Assembly: GCA_035940775.1 (NCBI GenBank)
Contig: DASZEN010000004.1
Location: forward strand, 206,621-270,620
Source: DASQYE01 sp035940775
Lineage (GTDB): Bacteria > Acidobacteriota > Blastocatellia > Pyrinomonadales > Pyrinomonadaceae
Length of the DNA: 64,000 bases
Direction: 5' to 3'
The notes under the pieces are model-generated. The model made no database searches. It was not told the origin of the DNA and saw nothing but the letters and a program-made list of their open reading frames with translations. Of this stretch, positions 52,066-60,170 are shown piece after piece. The position numbers and the translations under genes are program-made. The stretch's first letter is position 1; each line of letters opens with the position of its first letter.

Positions 52066-54630
52066 TTAGCTGGCCACCGTATCCTCCGTCTCTTCGGTGG
52101 CGGCCTCGACGAGCGAGGCGCTGGTTACCTTGTCGCCGCCGTCCGTCTTAATCAGCCGGACGCCGGAGGCCGAGCGGCCCGTCTTGCGAATATCTCCGGC
52201 TTCGATCCGTATGAGCTTGCCCTGCTGGGTGATAATCATGATCTCGGATTCGTCGTCAACGGGAAAGACGGCGACTACCTTGCCCGTCTTCTCGGTCGTC
52301 TTCATGTTGATAACGCCCTTACCGCCGCGCGATTGAAAGCGATAGTCCGTAATCCTCGTCTGCTTGCCGTAACCCTGTTCCGAGACCGAGAGCATTCTCT
52401 CCGAATCGTCCGCCGAGACGGCGCAGAGCGAGACGACTATATCATCCTTTCGGAGGTCTATGCCGCGCACGCCACGGGTCGCGCGGCCCATCGGCCGGAC
52501 GCCCTTCTCGTCAAATCGTATCGCCAGCCCGTTGTGCGTAGCGATGAAGATGCGCTTGGTTCCGTCCGTCAGAACAACGTCCAAAAGCTCGTCGCCGTCG
52601 TCTATATTGATGGCGTTGATGCCGTTGGCGCGTATGTTCTGAAATTCCGAGAGCGCGGTTTTCTTAATGATGCCCTTGCGCGTCACCATCACTACGTAAC
52701 GCCCCTCCGAGAACTCGCGCACGGGCACGACGCCCGCGAGTTTACGCGACGAAGGTATGTTGATGAGATTGACGACCGCCTTACCGCGCGCCGAGGCGGC
52801 AGCATCCGGCACTTCATGCACCTTGAGCTTGTATACCTGCCCGTCGTCCGTAAAGATCATCAGGTAGGCGTGCGTCGAGGCGATGAAAAGATGCTCTACG
52901 AAATCGCCGTTCTTGCCCGTCGATGCGCCGAAGCGGCCCTTGCCGCCGCGACCCTGGCGCTGGTAGACGGTCACGGGCGTCCGTTTGATATAGCCGCTGT
53001 TGGTGACGGTGATCGCCACGTCTTCGTCGGCGATCAAATCCTCTATGGAAAGCTCTATGCCTTCGTCTACGATCTCGGTGCGCCGCTTATCGCCGAACTC
53101 CTTTCGGACATCCTCCAACTCCCTGACGATGACGCGGCGCAGCGCATTCTCGTTGGCGAGAATCTCTTCCAGCTCGGCGATGTGACGGATGATGCCCTCG
53201 TATTCGTCCGTGATCTTCTGTCGCTCTAAGGCCGAGAGACGGCGCAGTTGCAGATCGAGAATGGCCTGGGCCTGCGCTTCTGAGAAGCCGAGGCGCTTGA
53301 GGGCCTTCTGCAATTTCGTCAGGTAGCCCGCGAGCGTTAAATCTGAGGGCGTACCCTTCCATGACTTCACCTCCGACATGGTCTGCACCTGTCCGGTCAG
53401 CCACTGCCGAGCCTCGTCGACCGAGCGCGCGTTGCGAATCGTGGTCACGATAAAGTCGAGCGCGTCAATCGCCTTCGTCAATCCTTCGAGGATGTGCGCG
53501 CGCGCGCGCGCCTTGCGCAACTCGTATTCGCTTCTGCGCCTGACGACCTCGCGCCGGAAATCCACAAAGGCTTCCAGCATCTGCTTGAGGTTCAGCACGC
53601 GGGGCTGGCCGTTGACGATCGCAAGATTGATGACGCCGAAAGACGACTGCATGGGCGTCAGCTTGTAGAGCTTGTTGAGGACGACCTGCGGCACGGCGTC
53701 GCGCTTTAATTCGACGACGATACGCATTCCATCGCGGTCGCTCTCGTCGCGCAAATCCGCTATGCCTTCGAGCTTCTTCTCGTTGACCAGTTCGGCGATG
53801 CGCTCGATCAGACGCGCCTTGTTGACCTGGAAAGGAATCTCCGTAATAACGATTGCGTCGCGCTCCTGTGCGCCGCGCCCGATGCGGTCGATGCCCGCGC
53901 GCGCGCGCAGTTGCAGCACGCCGCGACCATCCAGATAAGACTTCCTGATCTCTTCGCGCCCGTATATAAATCCGCCGGTCGGAAAGTCAGGCCCGGTGAC
54001 GATCTTCAACAATTCCTGAATCTTCATCTCCGGCTTGCGCAGCAGAGCGATGGTCGCGTCGATGATCTCCGTCAGATTGTGCGGTGGAATCTTCGTCGCC
54101 ATCCCGACGGCGATACCGTCAGAGCCGTTGACGAGCAGATTCGGAATACGCGTCGGCAAGACCGAAGGCTCGCTCAGCGACTCGTCATAGTTGGGCGTGA
54201 AATCGACCGTCTCCTTTTCGATGTCGCTGAGGATTTCCGTGGTGAGGCGATCCATACGGACTTCCGTATAGCGCATCGCAGCCGCCGCATCTCCGTCTAC
54301 GGAGCCGAAGTTGCCCTGACCGTCAACGAGCGGATAACGCATCGAGAAATCCTGCGCGAGACGCACTATGGTGTCATAAACGGCCGTGTCGCCGTGCGGG
54401 TGATATTTGCCGATCACGTCGCCGACGACGCGCGCGCTCTTCTTATATGCTTTGTTATATTGATTGCCCAGCTCGTGCATCGCCCACAGGACGCGCCGGT
54501 GCACGGGCTTGAGACCGTCGCGCACGTCCGGGAGCGCGCGACCGATGATGACCGACATGGCGTAGTCCAGGTAGGAGCGCCGCATCTCGTCTTCGATATT
54601 TATGTAATTACGTTCCGCAATGGTTTCCAT
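52066..54630 (-). CDS. gyrA: DNA gyrase subunit A
   Basis: The 854-residue protein has the gyrase A breakage-reunion domain with DYAMSVIIGRALPDVRDGLK, HPHGDTAVYDTIVRLAQ and the catalytic tyrosine in AMRYTEVRM. The C-terminal DNA-wrapping domain has the GyrA box (YQRQGRGGKG), which separates gyrase from topoisomerase IV. Thr replaces the Ser83 equivalent of E. coli in the quinolone region; Asp87 is kept. ATG 54630 follows AAAGG; TTG one codon upstream is less likely. Confidence 0.96.
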   Translation of the reverse strand: METIAERNYINIEDEMRRSYLDYAMSVIIGRALPDVRDGLKPVHRRVLWAMHELGNQYNKAYKKSARVVGDVIGKYHPHGDTAVYDTIVRLAQDFSMRYPLVDGQGNFGSVDGDAAAAMRYTEVRMDRLTTEILSDIEKETVDFTPNYDESLSEPSVLPTRIPNLLVNGSDGIAVGMATKIPPHNLTEIIDATIALLRKPEMKIQELLKIVTGPDFPTGGFIYGREEIRKSYLDGRGVLQLRARAGIDRIGRGAQERDAIVITEIPFQVNKARLIERIAELVNEKKLEGIADLRDESDRDGMRIVVELKRDAVPQVVLNKLYKLTPMQSSFGVINLAIVNGQPRVLNLKQMLEAFVDFRREVVRRRSEYELRKARARAHILEGLTKAIDALDFIVTTIRNARSVDEARQWLTGQVQTMSEVKSWKGTPSDLTLAGYLTKLQKALKRLGFSEAQAQAILDLQLRRLSALERQKITDEYEGIIRHIAELEEILANENALRRVIVRELEDVRKEFGDKRRTEIVDEGIELSIEDLIADEDVAITVTNSGYIKRTPVTVYQRQGRGGKGRFGASTGKNGDFVEHLFIASTHAYLMIFTDDGQVYKLKVHEVPDAAASARGKAVVNLINIPSSRKLAGVVPVREFSEGRYVVMVTRKGIIKKTALSEFQNIRANGINAINIDDGDELLDVVLTDGTKRIFIATHNGLAIRFDEKGVRPMGRATRGVRGIDLRKDDIVVSLCAVSADDSERMLSVSEQGYGKQTRITDYRFQSRGGKGVINMKTTEKTGKVVAVFPVDDESEIMIITQQGKLIRIEAGDIRKTGRSASGVRLIKTDGGDKVTSASLVEAATEETEDTVAS

Positions 54631-54837
54631 CAAATAGACCTTTCAAGTACAATTCGCCCGCTCAGGTGTTTGCCGGTGGTGCAAAAGCCCCTTGCGCCCG
54701 TGCTCTACTGAAAGCGCCCCTGGCTCACACGCCGAAGACCTCCGGGCGGCGCGAAATGTATAATGTAATTAGAGGCTTTCCGGTACTCTTCGGGAGCGTC
54801 TCAAAGCTCTCTTTGAAGTACGATATATTGTAGCCGC

Positions 54838-54950
54838 TGGGAGGATTTTTGGCAAACCCGGAAGGGGCTGAAAGTCCCTTGAAACTGAGGGGTTTAGCGT
54901 TGTTCGGCGGGCTTTTGCGGGGGATACTCGCAAGCCCCATATATGGGGCC
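54838..54950 (+). promoter_or_regulatory. Structured leader upstream of the PilZ gene
   Basis: Three potential hairpins occur in this 110-base stretch: AAGGG/CCCTT (54862-54866, 54876-54880); GGGC..TTGCG with CGCAAGCCC (54909-54912, 54915-54919, 54929-54937); and the perfect 16-base palindrome GCCCCATATATGGGGC (54934-54949). The last two share 54934-54937 and cannot form together. The whole 352-base gap (54631-54982) also serves as the divergent gyrA/PilZ promoter region. No known riboswitch consensus is met. Confidence 0.4.
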
Positions 54951-54982
54951 TGATGGTGAGGCGCGAAGCGGGAGCGACGGCC

Positions 54983-55744
54983 ATGAATTTTGAAGGAAAA
55001 TCGCGGCGCATACGGGATCGTCTGAAGCTCTCGCTGCCGCTGCGCGTCAGGTGCAGGGAAAGCGCCGAAGTGGAATGGGAGGAAGTGACGCGCCTGCTCG
55101 ACGTGACGCCCTTTGGCGCGCGCTTCTCCACCACGCGGCACGTCGAGCGCGGACGCCTGCTGCATTTGACGCTGCCGATGCCGCGCCAGTTGCGCTGTTA
55201 CGATCACGCGGAAGACCAGTACAAGGTCTGGGCGCTGGTGCGGCACACAAAGCCGCTCGCCTCGGCCGCCCACGAGAAGGATCTGCTGCGCTTTGAACTC
55301 GGCGTCGCTTTCGTCGGCAAGCGTCTTCCGCCGAGCGCCGAGCAAGACCCGACCAAGCTCTATGATGTCGCGTCGCAAACCGAGACGGGTCTCTGGAACC
55401 TGCGCGAGATGCAGAATCAGGCGACCACGGAACAGGATCGCGAGCACGTGCAGCGCCCCGAAACGCGCCATAATATCCCCGTCGAAGTGACGGTCGAGGT
55501 CTTCGACACGAGCGGAAAATTAACCGCCAGCGAGACGACGGTGACCGAGAACATCAGCCATCACGGCGCGGCTGTCTTTACGACCCTCGGAATCGAGCCC
55601 GGCCGCTTCGTACGTTTGACCAGCGTGCAGTATCAAATATCGGTGCTGGCGGCGGTTCGCGGGCGCAGCAGGGGCGCGGACGGCGTCGGTCGCCTGCACC
55701 TGCAATTCGTCGATCAAGCCTGGCCGCTCGAAGGTATCGAATAG
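54983..55744 (+). CDS. Double PilZ-domain protein
   Basis: Two PilZ-like halves are visible: residues about 8-110 (RDRLKLSLPLRVRCRES, LLDVTPFGARFSTTRHV) and about 150-250 (RHNIPVEVTVEVFDTSG, ISHHGAAVFT). PilZ domains bind cyclic di-GMP; the RxxxR motif is partly present in each half. The ATG at 54983 has GGGAG eight bases upstream; 54953 is a possible earlier start. Likely a cytoplasmic cyclic-di-GMP effector. The leader has unusual structure. Confidence 0.82.
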   Translation: MNFEGKSRRIRDRLKLSLPLRVRCRESAEVEWEEVTRLLDVTPFGARFSTTRHVERGRLLHLTLPMPRQLRCYDHAEDQYKVWALVRHTKPLASAAHEKDLLRFELGVAFVGKRLPPSAEQDPTKLYDVASQTETGLWNLREMQNQATTEQDREHVQRPETRHNIPVEVTVEVFDTSGKLTASETTVTENISHHGAAVFTTLGIEPGRFVRLTSVQYQISVLAAVRGRSRGADGVGRLHLQFVDQAWPLEGIE

Positions 55745-55807
55745 AGCTTCGCGGCAGACACGGGAATTTCTCTTCCGCAGGATTGAAGCCGTAAGGGGAA
55801 CAAGACG

Positions 55808-56191
55808 GTGAGCAGTAGTAGTAGCAGTAGTAGCGGCAGCGGCGGCGGCAGGGTGCGACATCGTATCGGCATCGACCGACGTGTGCTCCTGGTAGAGATC
55901 GAGCGGCGATGCTCTGACCCGCACTGCAACGCGAGGGCGCAGCTTGGATTGACGAAAGAGGAAGCGCGCGTCTACTGTGGCTTTGAATGCGAGCGTTGCA
56001 AACAATGGAATGACGATGCGCTCGCCGAGCGCGACGTGCCCGACTGGTGGGAAGAGCTACTGATAACTGACATGCACGCTATACGCCACCGCCACACGGA
56101 CTCCACGGAAGAGCCCGGCGAAGTCGTCTCACGCATGAGCGATGATTACAGAAAGATGAACGAAGAGAGGAACGAAGGGCGGCAGCGATGA
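55808..56191 (+). CDS. Small protein with poly-Ser start and clustered cysteines
   Basis: The 127-residue protein begins with GTG, a Ser run (about 2-9) and SGSGGG, then HRIGIDRRVLLVEIERRCSD. Five cysteines (C-x4-C ... C-x3-C-x2-C, about 36-65) suggest a metal site, followed by KQWNDDALAERDVPDWWEE. AAGGGGAA is a fair ribosome-binding site. No family is recognised. Its stop codon lies inside repeat copy 3. Confidence 0.68.
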   Translation: MSSSSSSSSGSGGGRVRHRIGIDRRVLLVEIERRCSDPHCNARAQLGLTKEEARVYCGFECERCKQWNDDALAERDVPDWWEELLITDMHAIRHRHTDSTEEPGEVVSRMSDDYRKMNEERNEGRQR

Positions 56192-56262
56192 GGGATGAAG
56201 AAAAAGCTTTAATTGAATGGCTCAATTAAGCATTGATTCAATCCTTTTCATCCCTTCGCTCC
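56177..56262. repeat. Intergenic palindromic repeat, copy 3
   Basis: The left end (56177-56199) is identical to the left arm of copy 1 and contains the upstream gene's stop codon. The right end has TTTTCATCCCTTCGCTCCGG. A short palindrome AATTGA/TCAATT lies in the middle (56211-56227 region). Together with copies 1 and 2 it defines a dispersed family. Confidence 0.7.
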
Positions 56263-56263
56263 G

Positions 56264-56953
56264 GTGATTGTTTTGGGCGAAACGAGCACGAACATTGGGC
56301 GCGGCCCTCAGAGAGGCAGAGCGCAGCGCGAGCCTTTAATGCTTCCGCAGTGGGCTTTGGAAATCATACGCCCGGCGGCGCGCTCCCTGTCGCACCTGCT
56401 CTGGCGCGTGGATTACGAGGGCACGGAAAATGTCCCGCTTCATGGCGGGGTGATTATCGCCGCCAATCATCAAAGCTATATAGACCCGTTCTGGATAAGC
56501 GTCCCGATCAAGCGCACCTTGCGTTATCTGGCATGGAGCGAGAGCTTCGATTGGCCCGTCATAGGCAAACTGATGAAACTGTTCGGAGCGTGGCCGCTTG
56601 AGATAGAGCGCAGCGATCCGACGGCGATTCGCCGTTCCCTGCAATGGCTGCGACGGGGCGGCGCGGTCGTCATCTTCCCGGAAGGCGGACGATGCCGCCC
56701 GGACGGAGCGCTGATGAGATTTAAGAACGGAGCGGTGCGAATGGCGCTGGAGGCCAATGTGCCCATCCTGCCCGTGACGATTCGCGGCGCGCATCGCGTC
56801 TGGCCCAAAGGGTATCGCCTCCCTCATCTGGCGAAAGTCGAAGTCATCTATCACCCGCTCCATCACATACGCCAGCACGAGGGCGAGGACACGCGCGCCT
56901 GTGCCCGGCGCGAGAGCGGACGCCTCGCGGAAATCATCGCGACAAAACTCTAG
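56264..56953 (+). CDS. plsC: 1-acyl-sn-glycerol-3-phosphate acyltransferase family protein
   Basis: The acyltransferase motifs are NHQSYIDPFW (NHxxxxD, about 68-77), the WPLEIERSDPTAIRRSLQ segment and FPEGGRCRPDG (FPEG, about 140-150), plus VPILPVTIRGA. The family transfers an acyl group to lysophosphatidic acid in phospholipid synthesis. GTG 56264 is the listed start; ATG 56339 gives a shorter protein that still begins before the first motif. It follows repeat copy 3. Confidence 0.87.
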   Translation: MIVLGETSTNIGRGPQRGRAQREPLMLPQWALEIIRPAARSLSHLLWRVDYEGTENVPLHGGVIIAANHQSYIDPFWISVPIKRTLRYLAWSESFDWPVIGKLMKLFGAWPLEIERSDPTAIRRSLQWLRRGGAVVIFPEGGRCRPDGALMRFKNGAVRMALEANVPILPVTIRGAHRVWPKGYRLPHLAKVEVIYHPLHHIRQHEGEDTRACARRESGRLAEIIATKL

Positions 56954-56976
56954 CCGCAACTCTGGCCGCAACTCTG
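56953..56976. repeat. 12-bp tandem duplication
   Basis: GCCGCAACTCTG occurs twice in a row, starting at the last base of the plsC stop codon, with the start of a third unit. Short slippage-type repeat. Confidence 0.8.
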
Positions 56977-57077
56977 GCCACGGCACCGGCGCGATCTATG
57001 GCTGGTGCTTCACGAGCCATCATCTTCGCGCCACCTGTCAGGATCCCGCTTGTTGACGCGTCGTCGTCGTCGCATCA

Positions 57078-57851
57078 TTAAGGCAACCGGAGAACTCTCA
57101 TCATCGCTTCGTGGACGAGGCCGTTGCTCGCCATGATGGGCGGCGTGTAGATGTCGAAGGGCGCGCCGTCGTAGCGCGAGACGCGACCGCCCGCCTCCTC
57201 TATCAAGAGCACTCCGGCGGCGACATCCCACGGGCGCAGGCCCTCTTCCCAGAACCCGTCGAATCTGCCGCACGCCACATAGGCGAGGTCGAGCGCCGCC
57301 GAGCCGTCGCGCCGCACGGCCTGAGCGTGCATGATGAAATTACGAAAGTGGCGCGCGAAATCTCCACCATCGCGCACGTCGTAGGGAAAGCCCGTGCAGA
57401 GCATCGCGCGGTTGAGGTCGTCCACGTCCGAGACGCGTATGCGACGCCCGTTGAGGGTCGCGCCCGCGCCGCGCTCGGCCGCAAACGTCTCGTCGCGCAA
57501 GGGGTCGTGGATGACGCCGATCTCTACTTTTGCGGCCCGCTCAAGCGCAATCGAGACGCAGAAGCACGGATAGCCGTGCGCGTAGTTCGTCGTCCCGTCG
57601 AGCGGATCGACGATCCAGCGATACTCGCTCTGCGGCTCGCCCTCTAAATCGGAAGCGCCGGATTCTTCGGCCAGAACGGCGTGGCGCGGGTAATAAGAGT
57701 TGATTCGCTCGATGATTAATCGTTCAGCCGCGAGGTCTGCTTCCGTCACGAGGTCTATGACGCCCTTGTTGGTGATTTGGATTGAGCGGCCCATCCGCTC
57801 GGCGAGAATGCGCCCGGCGTCGCGCGCTGTTTGAACCGCGAAATTGAGCAA
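57078..57851 (-). CDS. suhB: Inositol-1-monophosphatase family protein
   Basis: Mg-binding motifs are LAEESG (about 69-74), WIVDPLDGTTNYAHGYP (about 88-104) and RPWDVAAGVLLIEEAGG (about 212-228), the classic IMPase/SuhB set. The length of 257 is usual. It starts with TTG at 57851, supported by GGAG six bases upstream; no ATG fits upstream of the fold. It is downstream of hutU on the same strand (122-base gap). Confidence 0.9.
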   Translation of the reverse strand: MLNFAVQTARDAGRILAERMGRSIQITNKGVIDLVTEADLAAERLIIERINSYYPRHAVLAEESGASDLEGEPQSEYRWIVDPLDGTTNYAHGYPCFCVSIALERAAKVEIGVIHDPLRDETFAAERGAGATLNGRRIRVSDVDDLNRAMLCTGFPYDVRDGGDFARHFRNFIMHAQAVRRDGSAALDLAYVACGRFDGFWEEGLRPWDVAAGVLLIEEAGGRVSRYDGAPFDIYTPPIMASNGLVHEAMMRVLRLP

Positions 57852-57973
57852 TGCGATCTCCAGTTGAAAAGCAGGCGGCGCGACAGGGGCGGCGGCGTCG
57901 TCGTCCGCTCGGCGCGACGGCTCGGCAAAAGCTTTCTACGGTGCACGTCGCCCGCCGCTGCGGCCGCCGCCGC

Positions 57974-59653
57974 TTACTTTTCCAGTTCTCCCGTGGCGGG
58001 CAGCATCGGAATCTGTATGCCCTTGTCGCGCGCGGTTTCTAGCGCCTCGTCGTAACCCGCATCGACGTGGCGCGCGACGCCGAGGCCCGGATCATTCGTG
58101 AGCACGCGGTTGAGGCGGCGCGCGCCATCATCTGTGCCGTCGGCGACCGTGACCTGGCCCGCGTGCAGGCTGTAGCCGATGCCTACGCCCCCGCCGTGAT
58201 GAAACGAGACCCAGCTTGCGCCGCTCGCCGTATTCAGGAGCGCGTTCAGGATGGGCCAATCGGCGACGGCGTCCGACCCGTCGAGCATCGCTTCGGTCTC
58301 GCGGAACGGCGAAGCGACCGAGCCTGTATCCAGATGGTCACGACCGATGGCGATGGGCGCGCTCAAACTGCCGCGCTTGACCAGATCATTGATCCTCTCG
58401 CCCATCTCGGCCCGCTCGCCGTAGCCGAGCCAGCAGATGCGCGCCGGAAGTCCCTGAAACTGTACGCGCTCGCGCGCCAGCCTGAGCCAGCGGTCGAGCG
58501 TTCGGTCTTCTGGAAAAAGCTCAAGCGCGAGATCGTCCGTCTTGCGTATGTCGTCGCTGTTGCCGGAAAGTGCGACCCAACGAAACGGGCCTTTGCCTTC
58601 GCAGAAGAGCGGTCGAATATATTCGGGCACGAAGCCCGGAATCTGGAAAGCGTCCGCGCATCCGGCATCGAATGCCTGCTTGCGTATGTTGTTGCCGTAA
58701 TCGAAGGCGATAGCGCCCGCGCGTTTGAGCGCCAGCATCGCTTCCACGTGTCGGGCCATCGACTGCATAGAGCGCTCTATGTAGGCGTCGGCGTCCGTGC
58801 GCCGCAACTCTTCCGCTTCATCCAGGCTAAGCCCGGCCGGGACATATCCGTTCAAGGGATCATGGGCGCTCGTCTGGTCTGTGACGGCGTCGACCACCAC
58901 GCCTCGCCTGACCAGTTCGGGGAGCACTTCGGCGCAGTTGCCGACCAGGCCGACGGAGACGGCGCGCCCCTGCTCGCGCGCGTCCTCGCAAATGCGCAGG
59001 GCTTCGTCGAGCGAGAGCGCGATGCGGTCGCAATATCCGGTGCGAACGCGACGCTCTATGCGTGCTGGGTCAACGTCTATGCCGAGAAAGACGGCCCCGT
59101 TCATAGTCGCGGCCAAAGGCTGCGCGCCGCCCATGCCGCCCATGCCGCCCGAGACCAGCAGCCGACCCCGCAGGCTGCCGCCGAAATGACGGTCGGCCAT
59201 CGCCGCAAACGTCTCGAACGTGCCCTGCACAATGCCCTGCGTGCCTATGTAAATCCAACTGCCCGCCGTCATCTGCCCGTACATCATCAGGCCGCGTCGC
59301 TCAAGCTCGTGGAAATGCTCCCAGTTGGCCCACGCGCCGACCAGATTAGAGTTGGCTATCAACACGCGCGGCGCATACTCGTGAGTCCGAAAGACGGCGA
59401 CGGGCTTGCCCGATTGCACGAGCAGCGTCTCTTCCGATTCAAGCTCCTGAAGCTCGCGTACGATCCCCTCAAAGGCGGCCCAGTTGCGCGCAGCCTTGCC
59501 CGCACCGCCATAGACCACCAGATCCTCCGGGCGCTCGGCCACTTCGGGGTCGAGGTTGTTCATAAGACAACGCAGCGCCGCCTCCTGATGCCAGCCCTTG
59601 CAGTTAAGCTGTGCGCCGCGCGGCGCGCGTATGGTTCTCGAAGAAGAAGTCAT
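57974..59653 (-). CDS. hutU: Urocanate hydratase
   Basis: The 559-residue enzyme has the urocanase signatures: GWHQEAALRCLMNNLDPEVA, VYGGAGKAARNW, SGGMGGMGGAQPLAATMNG (NAD+-binding) and GRDHLDTGSVASPFRETE. It converts urocanate to imidazolonepropionate in histidine breakdown. The ATG at 59653 has GGGG 11 bases upstream. The previous gene is the zf-TFIIB protein (16-base gap), and hutH lies further upstream, so it is part of a hut operon. Confidence 0.96.
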   Translation of the reverse strand: MTSSSRTIRAPRGAQLNCKGWHQEAALRCLMNNLDPEVAERPEDLVVYGGAGKAARNWAAFEGIVRELQELESEETLLVQSGKPVAVFRTHEYAPRVLIANSNLVGAWANWEHFHELERRGLMMYGQMTAGSWIYIGTQGIVQGTFETFAAMADRHFGGSLRGRLLVSGGMGGMGGAQPLAATMNGAVFLGIDVDPARIERRVRTGYCDRIALSLDEALRICEDAREQGRAVSVGLVGNCAEVLPELVRRGVVVDAVTDQTSAHDPLNGYVPAGLSLDEAEELRRTDADAYIERSMQSMARHVEAMLALKRAGAIAFDYGNNIRKQAFDAGCADAFQIPGFVPEYIRPLFCEGKGPFRWVALSGNSDDIRKTDDLALELFPEDRTLDRWLRLARERVQFQGLPARICWLGYGERAEMGERINDLVKRGSLSAPIAIGRDHLDTGSVASPFRETEAMLDGSDAVADWPILNALLNTASGASWVSFHHGGGVGIGYSLHAGQVTVADGTDDGARRLNRVLTNDPGLGVARHVDAGYDEALETARDKGIQIPMLPATGELEK

Positions 59654-59669
59654 CTGAATCGTAATCCCC

Positions 59670-59987
59670 TTACTCGTCGGCGGCGGAGCTGCCCCACAGG
59701 CGACTCAGCCACCCGCCGCCGCCCTCGCGCTTCGTCAATTGTTCCAGCTCGCCCGCGTCCAACCACACGCCGCCGCATTTCTCGCAGCGATCAATCTGCA
59801 CCTCTTCAAAAGAGATTTCTTTGAGCGTGCCGTCGCATTTAGGGCAGCGGATGGCCGAGGCCGTCGCCTCTCTCTCCTGTTGTTCGGAAGCCATCTGCGC
59901 GCGCATCTTTTCGATGGCCTCCTGCTCCTTGCGCCTGAAGTAATCCTCCTCAAGCGCCTTCTTACGATCATCCAAAGGGTTCGACAT
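59670..59987 (-). CDS. zf-TFIIB domain small protein
   Basis: The 105-residue protein has a charged helical N-terminus (about 1-45) and a zinc ribbon: CPKCDGTLKEI and CEKCGGVWLDAGELEQL (about 48-85), the zf-TFIIB pattern. AAGG lies eight bases before the ATG. It lies between hutH and hutU on the same strand with a 16-base gap to hutU, so it is likely co-transcribed. Function unknown. Confidence 0.85.
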   Translation of the reverse strand: MSNPLDDRKKALEEDYFRRKEQEAIEKMRAQMASEQQEREATASAIRCPKCDGTLKEISFEEVQIDRCEKCGGVWLDAGELEQLTKREGGGGWLSRLWGSSAADE

Positions 59988-60170
59988 ACCAGTACCTTCC
60001 TCTATCTTTATAAAGATGATTCCGGGGCTCGCGCCGTACAGGCACGCTGGAGAGAGTGTGTTGGCTTCTCGTGGCTACGGGCCCGAGCCGGATTTATTTG
60101 AACGATAATGTAATAACAGAAAAGAGGGCAAAGCGGAACGGGCGGGCGCAAGCTCTCTCTCTTTTGACGT

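Noticed and set aside
54845..54900. Possible GEMM (cyclic-di-GMP) riboswitch before the PilZ gene, suggested by GGCAAACC and GAAAG
   Set aside because: The conserved ACGCAAAGCC part of the GEMM consensus is missing and the spacing does not fit.
58067..59824. 585-codon plus-strand frame across hutU
   Set aside because: Antisense to a clear urocanate hydratase; long antisense frames are expected at this GC content.
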